From Acidobacteriaceae bacterium (GTDB taxonomy: Bacteria; Acidobacteriota; Terriglobia; Terriglobales; Acidobacteriaceae): a stretch of 56,100 nt of DNA. Positions 28,326 to 37,238 of this stretch are shown here, piece by piece. The stretch covers positions 1,487 through 57,586 of the forward strand of contig PLHP01000403.1 of the NCBI GenBank assembly GCA_003138955.1. The letters run 5' to 3'. The notes below the pieces were generated by a model. The model was not told the origin of the DNA. It was given only the letters and a program-made list of their open reading frames with translations, and ran no database searches. How positions within the stretch are numbered: the stretch's first letter is position 1; each line of letters begins with the position of its first letter. The position numbers and the translations under genes are program-made.

Positions 28326-30142
28326 GACGCCACCGCCTCCACGCCGGGAACGGTTTGTCGCACGCGAGCCGCGCGCTGTAGCGCCTGGTACAAACCCTCC
28401 ACCTCCGCCAAGCGCTCGTGCGTTCCTACCTGCACGACTTCGCCTCGATCAAGCACTAGGATCTCATCGGCATCTCGCACCGAAGACAACCGGTGGGTGA
28501 TGACCAGCGTCGTGCGTCCCTTGAGACACTCCTCCAGCGCCAGCCAGATCCGCGATTCTGTCAGCACATCTAAAGTGGCGGTGGCCTCGTCGAAGATCCA
28601 TAATCTGGCGTCCCGCAGCACCGCCCGCGCAATCGCGATCCGCTGGCGCTGGCCGGTCGAGAGCTTAAGGCCACGTTCCCCGACCACCGTCTCCATGCCA
28701 TGGGGGGTGGAAAGAATAAATTCTTCCAGGTCTGCCTTGCGTGCCGCTTCCCACACCTGCTCGCGGGTGGCACCCCAGTGGGCGTAGCGGATGTTCTCCT
28801 CGATGCTGGTGTGGAACAGAAAGGGCTCGGAACTGACCACCGCAATTTGCCCCCGCAACGAACGCACCTGCAGATCGCGCAGGTCATGTCCGTCGAAATA
28901 CACCGCTCCTTGCTGCGGATCGTAGAAGCGCAACAGCAGGTCCACGAGCGTGGATTTGCCCGCTCCGCTCGGCCCGACGATTGCCAGGCGGCATCCCGGC
29001 GACAGGTTGAAACTGACTCCACGCACCACCGGGATTCCCGGCCGGTAGGCAAAGGTGACGTCGCGGAACTCCACCGCGCCCCTCGTGGCGCCCAGCGATA
29101 CCGCGCCCTCCCGCTCCCGCACTTCCGGCGCAAGATCGAGAAACTCAAAAACACGATCCAGCGAAACCCGGGCGCGCTGCAGGCTAAGGTAGAGTCCAAT
29201 CACGTTTTGCAGCGGGCTCAGCAGGCGTGCCTGGTAGGCAGCGAACGCCACCAGCGCTCCCAGGCTCATGCTCCCAACGATCACCTGGTGGCCCCCATAG
29301 AGCAACAGAACCAGCGTGCTCAAGCTCATAAATATGGTGGGCAGCCCGCCGGCATACGCGGAGACCACCTGGTACCGCAGCACGCTCGCGATGTACCCCT
29401 GGTTTTTCTGTGTCAGCTTCTCCGCCTCGGCATCCTCCGCGCCCACGGTAGTGATCCACTTCATGCCATGCAGCGATTCCAGCACTGTACTGCTCAAATC
29501 GGCATTGTGCTCCCGCACCACGCGCGCCTGCTGTGCGATCCGCCGCCGGTACGGCACCAGTACCCAAAAACTGAAAGGCACCAGCACAAAGCCCAGAAGG
29601 AACAGTTTCCAGTTGAGATAGACCAGCACCATAACCGCGACCAGCAGGGTCAGGACACTCAGCGCCAGACTGAACAAGGCATCGGTCGCGACCAACTGGA
29701 TCTCCGCGACGTCGCTGTTCAGTCGGGAAACAATCTCGCCCGTCCGGGTTTGGGCATAGAAGCGCGGCGACAGTGTTTGCAGGTGGCGAAAGACAAATAC
29801 CCGCATCTCCATCAGGATGCGGGATGAAACCGCAGTGTACAGGTAGCGGGTGACGGCGCCGGTGACGAAACTCAGCACCACCAGCGCAGCCAGCACCAGC
29901 GTCGCGACCAGCAGCAGGTGCGGCTTCCGCCCCACCAGCACATCGTCAATCAGGAACTTGGCGCCGAGCGGGTACACCAGGCCGAGCAAAGTGGAGAGCA
30001 GGGTCAGACCGAAAACCAGCGCAAGCTTGCCGGCGTGTGGACGTACGAAAGGGAAGACCCGGCGCAACTGTCCCAGCCCTGCAACCGGCGCGCCCGCACC
30101 GTTCCGGTCGCTCCCTTCCTGCCTAGACTCGGTGCTCATCAT
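28322..30142 (-). CDS. qhpF: ABC transporter (fused TMD-NBD), QhpF-like
   Basis: Walker A VGPSGAGKST, signature LSTGQRQRIAIARAVL, Walker B LWIFDEATATLD; position next to qhpE. Confidence 0.88.
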   Translation of the reverse strand: MMSTESRQEGSDRNGAGAPVAGLGQLRRVFPFVRPHAGKLALVFGLTLLSTLLGLVYPLGAKFLIDDVLVGRKPHLLLVATLVLAALVVLSFVTGAVTRYLYTAVSSRILMEMRVFVFRHLQTLSPRFYAQTRTGEIVSRLNSDVAEIQLVATDALFSLALSVLTLLVAVMVLVYLNWKLFLLGFVLVPFSFWVLVPYRRRIAQQARVVREHNADLSSTVLESLHGMKWITTVGAEDAEAEKLTQKNQGYIASVLRYQVVSAYAGGLPTIFMSLSTLVLLLYGGHQVIVGSMSLGALVAFAAYQARLLSPLQNVIGLYLSLQRARVSLDRVFEFLDLAPEVREREGAVSLGATRGAVEFRDVTFAYRPGIPVVRGVSFNLSPGCRLAIVGPSGAGKSTLVDLLLRFYDPQQGAVYFDGHDLRDLQVRSLRGQIAVVSSEPFLFHTSIEENIRYAHWGATREQVWEAARKADLEEFILSTPHGMETVVGERGLKLSTGQRQRIAIARAVLRDARLWIFDEATATLDVLTESRIWLALEECLKGRTTLVITHRLSSVRDADEILVLDRGEVVQVGTHERLAEVEGLYQALQRAARVRQTVPGVEAVAS

Positions 30143-30148
30143 GGCCCG

Positions 30149-31276
30149 TCATCGAACTGCATCCTGGGGTACGACGCGCAGCGCGGTTACGCTACCGTCC
30201 CCGGAGAGTTCTATTTTCTTGATCTGCTTCAGGGTCTGCGTGTCGTAGATGTCCATAAAAGGTCCGGCCCCGGAGACGTACAGCTTCCTCCCATCGCGGG
30301 AGATGTTAGTTACATATTTCGTCTGATCCAAGTCAACGACATTCGTCACACGGCGGCTCTCCAGATCCACGGCCACTAGCTGGTTCATGACCGCATAAGC
30401 CCGTTTGCGATCCGGAGACACCACGGCAGAATACAGCGGAACGGCTGGTCCCAGATCGACCAGGTCAGTCTTGCCCGTTTCCACATCAATGTTCACCAGC
30501 CCCATCAAGCTTTTCCCGTTCAGGGGATTCGTCGTGTAGTAGGGGATGGAAAAAATTCCGCTTTGCTCGTACTGGGTAAACAGCGGAAGGCTGTTGAGCG
30601 GGCCATGGGAAGGGTCCGGTGTAATCAGAGGAAACTGATCGATAATCCGGCCCTGCGCGATATCAATAAAATAAAGATCGCGCCCCCAGCCCAGCAGTCG
30701 CTTTCCGTCCCCCAGTGCGATCAGCGAGGCAACTCCTTCGGGCACCTCCGCAATCTTGCGCGACTTGCGGGTACTCAAGTCGTAGGCTAGGATCTGCGGC
30801 GGCTCCGCCTGGTATTCGTCTGCCAGCAATCGCACCGGCTTGACGTGCACATACAGCACCTTGTCGTCTGTGCTCAAGGCCGTGCCGTAAATCACGAACT
30901 TGTATCCGGGAGGAGCCAGTCGGATGACGTCTTCCGCCTTGCGGTTGACGAGGTCCACGATTTCGATCTGGCTGCGTCCCTCGGTAGTGACATAAAGATG
31001 CCTGCCGTCCCGGGAACAGTCGATTTCCTTTGGAGCGCGTCCGCGCAGGGAAATCTCGCCAACCACTTCATCACGGCTGGTATCCAACACGATCAGCGCA
31101 TGCGGATGGATGCCCATCACCATGTACTCGTGTCTGGCCGCCTGCGCCCACAACGGCGCGGCCGCCGGCAGAAACAACAAGCCGATCGCCAGCAGGCAAA
31201 ACCAGCCCGTCTTTGACTGCCACCGTATTCTCCGAGTTTCAACATCGCCAATCAGAATTCGCATTATTGCCCTCAT
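30149..31276 (-). CDS. Quinohemoprotein amine dehydrogenase beta-subunit paralogue, copy 2
   Basis: HEYMVMGIHPHALIVLDTSRDEVVGEISLRGRAPKEID..., PLYSAVVSPDRKRAYAVMNQLVAVDL; clearly paralogous to 15506-16636. Confidence 0.85.
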   Translation of the reverse strand: MRAIMRILIGDVETRRIRWQSKTGWFCLLAIGLLFLPAAAPLWAQAARHEYMVMGIHPHALIVLDTSRDEVVGEISLRGRAPKEIDCSRDGRHLYVTTEGRSQIEIVDLVNRKAEDVIRLAPPGYKFVIYGTALSTDDKVLYVHVKPVRLLADEYQAEPPQILAYDLSTRKSRKIAEVPEGVASLIALGDGKRLLGWGRDLYFIDIAQGRIIDQFPLITPDPSHGPLNSLPLFTQYEQSGIFSIPYYTTNPLNGKSLMGLVNIDVETGKTDLVDLGPAVPLYSAVVSPDRKRAYAVMNQLVAVDLESRRVTNVVDLDQTKYVTNISRDGRKLYVSGAGPFMDIYDTQTLKQIKKIELSGDGSVTALRVVPQDAVR

Positions 31277-32883
31277 CTCTGTCTCTCAATCACTTTTTCA
31301 AAGAAAGCGGGATTCCTTTCCATGATTTCTCCGTAGCATTCCAGACCCGAATCAATCCAGGTGCGGATCCATTCGCAGTAGTGCGGATTGCCGTGGTAGA
31401 GGTCGCCGTACCGGGTGTGCGCTTCGTGATGACAACCGCCCGAGCAGATGTGTCGCACCCAGCAGGTCTGGCAGGGCGCCTTATGGCTCAGATGAGCGCT
31501 TTCCAGAAACTCTGCCTGCTTCTCCACATCCAGCCCGTCGTACACGGAACCCAGGCGGTGTTCCGGCGATTCCAGGAAGCGATGACATAAATAAAGATCG
31601 CCCTTGGCGCCCACGCCCAGCAAACCCAGTCCGGCTCCGCAGGGATAAGTCTTCACGATCCCGGCGTGCAACTCGGAAAGCAAATTGGAAAGGTTGGAGA
31701 ACCCGAGATACTCGTTCCTGGCCGCCTTCTCCACATACAGCCGGGAGAGCTGCCGAAACGCGCCCATGATCTCCCACAGTTCTTCCGCGGTCAGGGCGTA
31801 GTCGTCGCGGTCGGCGGAAGTCACCGGCGCGAAACCAACTTCGTGGAAGCCCATCTCCTTCAAGTGCCAGAAGCACTCCTCCACGGCCGTAACGCCGTGC
31901 GTCAGTGTGGCGCGGGCCGCTACGCGGCGCGTCTTGTGGTTGCGCAGCAAGTTGAGCACCCGGGGATGGATCATGTCGTAGGAGCCGAGTCCGCTTTTAT
32001 ACGTGCGCCGCAGATCATGATACTTCTTCGGCCCGTCGATGCTGACGGCGACTCCGATCTCGCGATCGCTCAGGAATTCGATCACTTCCGGCGTCAGGTA
32101 GGTGGCGTTCGTGGTCATGCTGAATTCCACTCGCTTGCCCGCCTTGCGTCCTGCCTCGTTCGCATAAACCACCAGGCGGCGGATCAGCGCCAGATTCATC
32201 AAAGGTTCTCCGCCGAAAAACACCAGCGTCACGCTGTCGCTGTCTCCGGAGTTTTGCAGAAGAAAATCGACGCTGCGGCGCGCCGTCGCTTCGTCCATCA
32301 TCTGGCGCGGCACTCCGTAGTCGCCTTGCGCCGCGAAGCAGTAACTGCATCCCAGGTTGCAGTCGTTCGCCACATTGAGCACGAGGCTCTTCTGGGGGAA
32401 GGGCAATGACGGGAGCTTCGGCGGCGTGGAACTGGCCGCGTCTTCCCGCACACCACGAAGCCGGATCGCACCCATCCGGCCGAGTTCCGACAAGCCCCCC
32501 CGGATCTCTTCGCGGGAATGTTCGCGTTCGAATGCGGAATACAACTTGGGGAAGGCGACGGGAGGGTTTCCGGTCGCTTGCTCGCCTGCGGTCGCAAGCG
32601 GTGGACCTTCCATTCCGCTGCGGAGGAACTTCAGGATCGTTGCTCCCAGTTCGTCCACGGCAAAGATGCCCATGGTCGCAACCACCATCACGTACTCGCG
32701 GCCGCTGACCGAAAATTGCCGGACTTCGCCGAGCTGTACACTGGGTTCGGTGACCGCTTCCTCTTGCGACCGCGCTGGCTGCGCGGCCGGGGGGTGAACG
32801 CCCGCTTGCGGCATCAGCCGCGAAAGCGGGAAGAAATTCTGTGCGCTACCATCCTGGAACGTTCCCATGGTCGCCACCTGCAC
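31273..32883 (-). CDS. qhpD: Radical SAM/SPASM maturase QhpD
   Basis: CNLGCSYCFAAQGDYG (CX3CX2C), GGEPLMN, C-terminal CQTCWVRHICSGGCHHEAH; ATGA overlap with beta copy 2. Confidence 0.9.
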   Translation of the reverse strand: MQVATMGTFQDGSAQNFFPLSRLMPQAGVHPPAAQPARSQEEAVTEPSVQLGEVRQFSVSGREYVMVVATMGIFAVDELGATILKFLRSGMEGPPLATAGEQATGNPPVAFPKLYSAFEREHSREEIRGGLSELGRMGAIRLRGVREDAASSTPPKLPSLPFPQKSLVLNVANDCNLGCSYCFAAQGDYGVPRQMMDEATARRSVDFLLQNSGDSDSVTLVFFGGEPLMNLALIRRLVVYANEAGRKAGKRVEFSMTTNATYLTPEVIEFLSDREIGVAVSIDGPKKYHDLRRTYKSGLGSYDMIHPRVLNLLRNHKTRRVAARATLTHGVTAVEECFWHLKEMGFHEVGFAPVTSADRDDYALTAEELWEIMGAFRQLSRLYVEKAARNEYLGFSNLSNLLSELHAGIVKTYPCGAGLGLLGVGAKGDLYLCHRFLESPEHRLGSVYDGLDVEKQAEFLESAHLSHKAPCQTCWVRHICSGGCHHEAHTRYGDLYHGNPHYCEWIRTWIDSGLECYGEIMERNPAFFEKVIERQR

Positions 32884-33157
32884 GATCTATGCAAACTCCC
32901 GCTGGGCCAAGGCGAATCCCAGTATTACCCGCACGCAAGAATCGCCTGTCCCATGTCGGGTGCTCGCAAGTGTAGCCGCGACCGGACGAATTGTCACCAC
33001 CAGAAGTCGGGTTCCGGGTGTAAAATTCCTGGCCCCGCTACGGCGCCGTGAGGCCCCGGCTACGGGTTCCTCAGGAACCCGCACACAAGAAGCACGCTCG
33101 TCGCTGCACCGGGAAGAGAGACCGTAAGAAGGAGGCCATCACGGCAACACAGACTGT

Positions 33158-33460
33158 GTGGACGCCCGCTACATACACAGAGTGAAATTCGAACGCGAGG
33201 GAACTCTGGCGGTGGTCACGCTCAAACGTCCCAGCCGGCGCAACGCGCTCTACCTCGATCTCATGTACGAGTTGACGGACTGTCTCTCAGCGATCGGCCG
33301 CGATCGGGAGATTCATGCCGTCATCCTAGCCGCTGCGGGAAGCGTCTTCTGCTCGGGACACGACCGCTGGATGCCTTGGAAGCGGTGTCCCTACCCAAGA
33401 CGCACCAGAAGCGCCGCAAGACGCGCACGCCGGCAGGTCAGCGGGGAGACGCTGCACTGA
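33158..33460 (+). pseudogene. Truncated enoyl-CoA hydratase (N-terminal ~70 residues)
   Basis: VKFEREGTLAVVTLKRPSRRNALYLDLMYELTDCLSAIGRDREIHAVILAAAGSVFCSGHD then unrelated sequence and stop. Confidence 0.7.
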
Positions 33461-34475
33461 CCGGCACCGGGACTCTCTTATGTCCGGAGAGTTCTTCCCC
33501 GGTCTGCAGGATGTCGTCGCGGGCGTAGTCGTCGAAGAAGGCCCAATCCCCCTGTCTCGATCGGATGCCGGGAAGGACTGCCTCCACTAACGCGTTGCCG
33601 GATTTCCCATCGGCCTGGGCCCGGCTGACGGCCGCCCGCAAATCCGCCAAATATTGCCGGAACGTGGAAACGTCCCCCGCGGTGGCGACCTCGCCGTGAC
33701 CCGGCACGAACGTGGACGAGCCGTGCTCGGACTGAAGGGCGGCAAGAGTGCGAACCCAGGATTCGGTCGTGGCGTCGATCAGGTTCGGGAAGTGGTTCTT
33801 CCACAGCAGATCGCCGCAGAACACTACCCTCGCATCAGGCACAAAGACGACAGAATCGCCGCCGGTGTGGCCAGGGTAGTATCGAACCTCAAGGGTTCGA
33901 GTCCCCAGATAAAGATCGATTCGGTCGTCATATACCACATCCGGCAAAGTCAGCGATTGCACCCGGGCCTTGATCTCCGGGGGTATGGGATCGGTCCAGA
34001 ACTTCAAGTTCTCGCTGCGCATCCAGGCGCGCACGTTGCGGTGGGCCACGATGGTAGCGCCCGCGCTGGCAAAGACGTCATTTCCGTTCACGTGGTCGAT
34101 GTGGTAGTGGGTATTGACCACAAAACGGATCGGCAGCGGTGTGATCTTGCGAATCTCTGCCAGAAGTTCCTTGGCTGCTTCCGGATCCTGGAAGGTGTCG
34201 ATGACCGCTACCCCATTATCCCCCACGACAAACCCGGAATTACCAAAGGCCTTCCCGGCATCGCTGGCAATGACCGCCCACACCCCATCGCCGACTTTGC
34301 GGAGCGTGAAGTCTGGAGCACTTGCGGCGGCACTGAAGCACGGCAGCGCAACGAGGACGAGAAACAGCAAGACCAACGACCGGTGTCTCATGGTTGAATT
34401 CCTGCCCCAGACAGGATACGCCAGCGAAGCGCGCGGCAACAGCATTACGGCGCGTGAAATTCTGGGACAACGCAT
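33438..34475 (-). CDS. Metallo-beta-lactamase-fold hydrolase (quinoprotein-associated type)
   Basis: FVVNTHYHIDHVNGNDVF, YYPGHTGGDSVVFVPD, FCGDLLWKNHFPN; next to qhp genes; true start probably further downstream, near MRHRSLVLLFLVLVALPCF. Confidence 0.8.
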   Translation of the reverse strand: MRCPRISRAVMLLPRASLAYPVWGRNSTMRHRSLVLLFLVLVALPCFSAAASAPDFTLRKVGDGVWAVIASDAGKAFGNSGFVVGDNGVAVIDTFQDPEAAKELLAEIRKITPLPIRFVVNTHYHIDHVNGNDVFASAGATIVAHRNVRAWMRSENLKFWTDPIPPEIKARVQSLTLPDVVYDDRIDLYLGTRTLEVRYYPGHTGGDSVVFVPDARVVFCGDLLWKNHFPNLIDATTESWVRTLAALQSEHGSSTFVPGHGEVATAGDVSTFRQYLADLRAAVSRAQADGKSGNALVEAVLPGIRSRQGDWAFFDDYARDDILQTGEELSGHKRVPVPVSAASPR

Positions 34476-34740
34476 CGAAGAACATCAACGCCGGTCTGGC
34501 GAAAGATCCTGAGCTGCAAGCCCAGATGGCGTCCCCTATGGGGAAAGTGTACGGGAGTCTCGGGCCATACGCGCGCGCAATCGTTGCTACAGGGGGCTGC
34601 CGAGGTTCGCCAGCGTGTCCTCGGCCCCAACGACCCTGAGACGCTACAGTCAGAAACTGACTTGGCGTGGATCTTACGGCTGCAGGGCCATTCCGTCCAA
34701 ACTGAGACGTTGCTTCGACAGACGCTCGCCAAGCAGTAGT
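34436..34740 (+). pseudogene. Frameshifted TPR-repeat protein remnant
   Basis: NINAGLAKDPELQAQMASPMGKVYGSLGPYARA followed in another frame by LLQGAAEVRQRVLGPNDPETLQSETDLAWILRLQGHSVQTETLLRQTLAKQ*. Confidence 0.65.
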
Positions 34741-34926
34741 TCGTGATCCTTACCTGTGCCCCCCACAAACCACAGGCCCAGAGAAAAGCAGATGCCGTCG
34801 CCGTTTACGTGCCGACAAGGATGTCAGAGAGGGATGCAGTCTGTGATTCGGCCTTGGATGTGAAATAGAAGAACGGCCAGCGCATCTTCGGAAGCACGCT
34901 CTCCCGCCATCAAATCACAAGCGGAT

Positions 34927-34940
34927 GTGATTGCAATCAC
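34927..34940. promoter_or_regulatory. CRP/FNR-family-like palindromic site (TGTGATTGCAATCACT)
   Basis: GTGATTGCAATCAC is a perfect 14-bp palindrome resembling TGTGA-N6-TCACA / TTGAT-N4-ATCAA. Confidence 0.6.
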
Positions 34941-34980
34941 TTCCTCGATGCCCCAAACCAAGGTACCCTGGCACATTGTT

Positions 34981-34998
34981 TTCGAACGATCGTTCGAA
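34981..34998. promoter_or_regulatory. Perfect 18-bp palindrome, TetR-type operator candidate
   Basis: TTCGAACGATCGTTCGAA, 21 bp upstream of the had ATG. Confidence 0.6.
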
Positions 34999-35019
34999 TT
35001 GTGGGTGAGGAGGCTTCCG

Positions 35020-36135
35020 ATGACGACATCCCAGCCCGCGCCAAGCGCATGCCCCGCCACGAGCAAGGGCCTGAGGTTGGTTGCTAAAGGCCAGTTCGAC
35101 TGGGCCGAAACGGCTCCGGGAGAACTCTCACCTAACGAAGTGATAATCCAGGTAGTGGGCTGCGGCGTTTGCCACACTGACATTGGATTTGCTTACGAGG
35201 GCATTCCCACCCGCCACGCGCTGCCGTTGATCCTGGGACATGAAATCGCTGGCCGTGTCGTGCTAGTTGGGGAGCAGGGTGGAAACTGGATCGGGCGCTG
35301 CGTTATTGTGCCTGCCGTAATTCCCTGCGGCGATTGCGATGCCTGCCGCAGCGGGCGTCCGACCATCTGCCGCAAACAGTTCATGCCGGGCAATGATGCC
35401 GATGGAGGATTTGCGACCTACGTACGGGTACCGGCACGTGGCCTGTGCCCGGTACCCGAAGAACTTCCCAAGGGACTCACCCTGGCGATGCTGTCGGTCG
35501 TCGCGGACGCAGTCACGACTCCGTATGAGGCAATTCGCCGTTCCGGTCTTAAGGCCGACGAAGTCGCGGTGTTTGTCGGAGTCGGTGGCATCGGGGGGTT
35601 CGGAGTGCAAATTGCCGCTGCGCTTGGCGCAGCAGTCGTGGCAATCGACGTTGACGCGGACCGGCTGGAGCTTGCCGCGACGCACGGTGCCGCACTGGCA
35701 CTGAACGCCTGCGAGTGCGCAGATGTGAAGTCGGCCGTGCGGTCTTTCGCCAGGCAGAGTGGCCGGGGCGGGATCGGCCTCAAGATCTTCGAAACCAGCG
35801 GGACGACCGCCGGTCAGCAGACTGCGTTCAGCCTGCTCGATCCGGGTGCTCACCTGGCGATCGTTGGATATACCGCGCAGAAAGTTGAAGTGCGTCTGTC
35901 CAATTTGATGGCCTTCGATGCCACCGCTCGCGGAAATTGGGGATGCCCTCCCGCTCAGTACCCGGACGCGCTGGCCATGGTGCTCGAAGGGAAAATTCAC
36001 ATTCAGCCTTTTGTCGAGATGCACCCACTCGAGGAGGCCCCGCAAGTTCTCGATGCGGTCCATCATCACCAACTCCGTAAGCGAGCGGTACTGGTGCCGC
36101 AGCCGCGGGGCATACAACAAGGAACAAAGCCATGA
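35020..36135 (+). CDS. had: 6-hydroxycyclohex-1-ene-1-carbonyl-CoA dehydrogenase
   Basis: Zn-alcohol dehydrogenase fold GCGVCHTDIGFAYEGIPTRHALPLILGHEIAGRV, CGDCDACRSGRPTICRKQFMPGNDADGGFATYV; operon with oah/dch/bcr. Confidence 0.9.
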   Translation: MTTSQPAPSACPATSKGLRLVAKGQFDWAETAPGELSPNEVIIQVVGCGVCHTDIGFAYEGIPTRHALPLILGHEIAGRVVLVGEQGGNWIGRCVIVPAVIPCGDCDACRSGRPTICRKQFMPGNDADGGFATYVRVPARGLCPVPEELPKGLTLAMLSVVADAVTTPYEAIRRSGLKADEVAVFVGVGGIGGFGVQIAAALGAAVVAIDVDADRLELAATHGAALALNACECADVKSAVRSFARQSGRGGIGLKIFETSGTTAGQQTAFSLLDPGAHLAIVGYTAQKVEVRLSNLMAFDATARGNWGCPPAQYPDALAMVLEGKIHIQPFVEMHPLEEAPQVLDAVHHHQLRKRAVLVPQPRGIQQGTKP

Positions 36136-37238
36136 AAGATCACAACCTGGTGGAACCGCTTTCCCCCGCCGAAATCCTGTTGGAGCGCAGGCCCGCACAC
36201 GATCGCGACGGCGCGAGCGTGAAAGGGCTGCACAATGTGTGGATCACTCTGAACAATCCGCGCGAGCTGAACAGCTACACCACGACGTCGATCAAGGAAG
36301 TTATCCTCGCGTTACGCGAAGCCAGCAACGATCGCGCAGCGGTTGCTGTCGTACTCACGGGCGCGGGCACGCAGGCCTTCTGCACTGGCGGTAACACGCG
36401 CGAGTATGCGGAGATTTATGCCGGGGCCCCCGGCGAGTACCGGCAATACATGCGCTTGTTCAACGATATGGTCAGCGCCGTCCTGAGTTGCGACAAGCCG
36501 GTGATCTGCCGCGTGAACGGCATGCGCGTCGGCGGCGGGCAAGAAATTGGAATGGCCTGCGACTTCTCCGTGGCCAGCGACCTTGCCATATTCGGTCAGG
36601 CCGGACCGAGGCACGGTTCAGCCCCCGATGGCGGCAGCACTGACTTCCTGCCGCTCTTCGTGGGCATAGAGCACGCCATGCTCAGCGCCACGCTATGCGA
36701 GCCGTGGAGCGCGCACTGCTTCTATCGTCTGGGGGGGCTTACGCAGATTGTTCCGGCACTCAAGGTTGACGGCAAATATATGTCCAACCCGCTGGTCGTG
36801 ACCGATCGGGAGTACGACGAGTTTGGTCGCATGGTTTTCGGAGACTGGAAAACGGGAGAAGGCCGAGAGGCGGGGAAAGCTCTGATGTCCAGAGGCATCA
36901 TTGATCTTTCATTGCTGGATAAAGCGGTCGAGGGACTCTGCACGAAGCTGCTGCATACCATGCCTGATTGCCTGACAAAGACTGTCGAGAGTGTGAGGAA
37001 ACACAAACTGGAACATTGGGACCGCAACCGCGAAACCAACCGCGCCTGGCTGGCGCTGAACATGATGACGGAGGCCAATGCCGGTTTTCGGGCTTTCCAC
37101 TACGGCACCCGGCAGCAACGCGAGGTGGACTTCGTCCGGTTGCGTCAGCGTCTAGCAGAGGGCCTGCGCTGGAGCGAGGCGTTGATCGCCGAAATTGCGC
37201 CCTGGGTAGTTCCGGAAACGACAAAGGCAGGACGATGA
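36132..37238 (+). CDS. oah: 6-oxocyclohex-1-ene-1-carbonyl-CoA hydrolase
   Basis: Crotonase fold with VWITLNNPRELNSYTT, FCTGGNTREYAEIYAGAPGEYRQYMRLFNDMVSA, RHGSAPDGGSTDFLPLFVG. Confidence 0.93.
   Translation: MKDHNLVEPLSPAEILLERRPAHDRDGASVKGLHNVWITLNNPRELNSYTTTSIKEVILALREASNDRAAVAVVLTGAGTQAFCTGGNTREYAEIYAGAPGEYRQYMRLFNDMVSAVLSCDKPVICRVNGMRVGGGQEIGMACDFSVASDLAIFGQAGPRHGSAPDGGSTDFLPLFVGIEHAMLSATLCEPWSAHCFYRLGGLTQIVPALKVDGKYMSNPLVVTDREYDEFGRMVFGDWKTGEGREAGKALMSRGIIDLSLLDKAVEGLCTKLLHTMPDCLTKTVESVRKHKLEHWDRNRETNRAWLALNMMTEANAGFRAFHYGTRQQREVDFVRLRQRLAEGLRWSEALIAEIAPWVVPETTKAGR

Noticed and set aside
34968-34986. Sigma-54 promoter suggested by CTGGCAC before the TetR-like palindrome
   Set aside because: The -12 GC element is not at the required spacing (TGGCACATTGTTTTC lacks TTGC).
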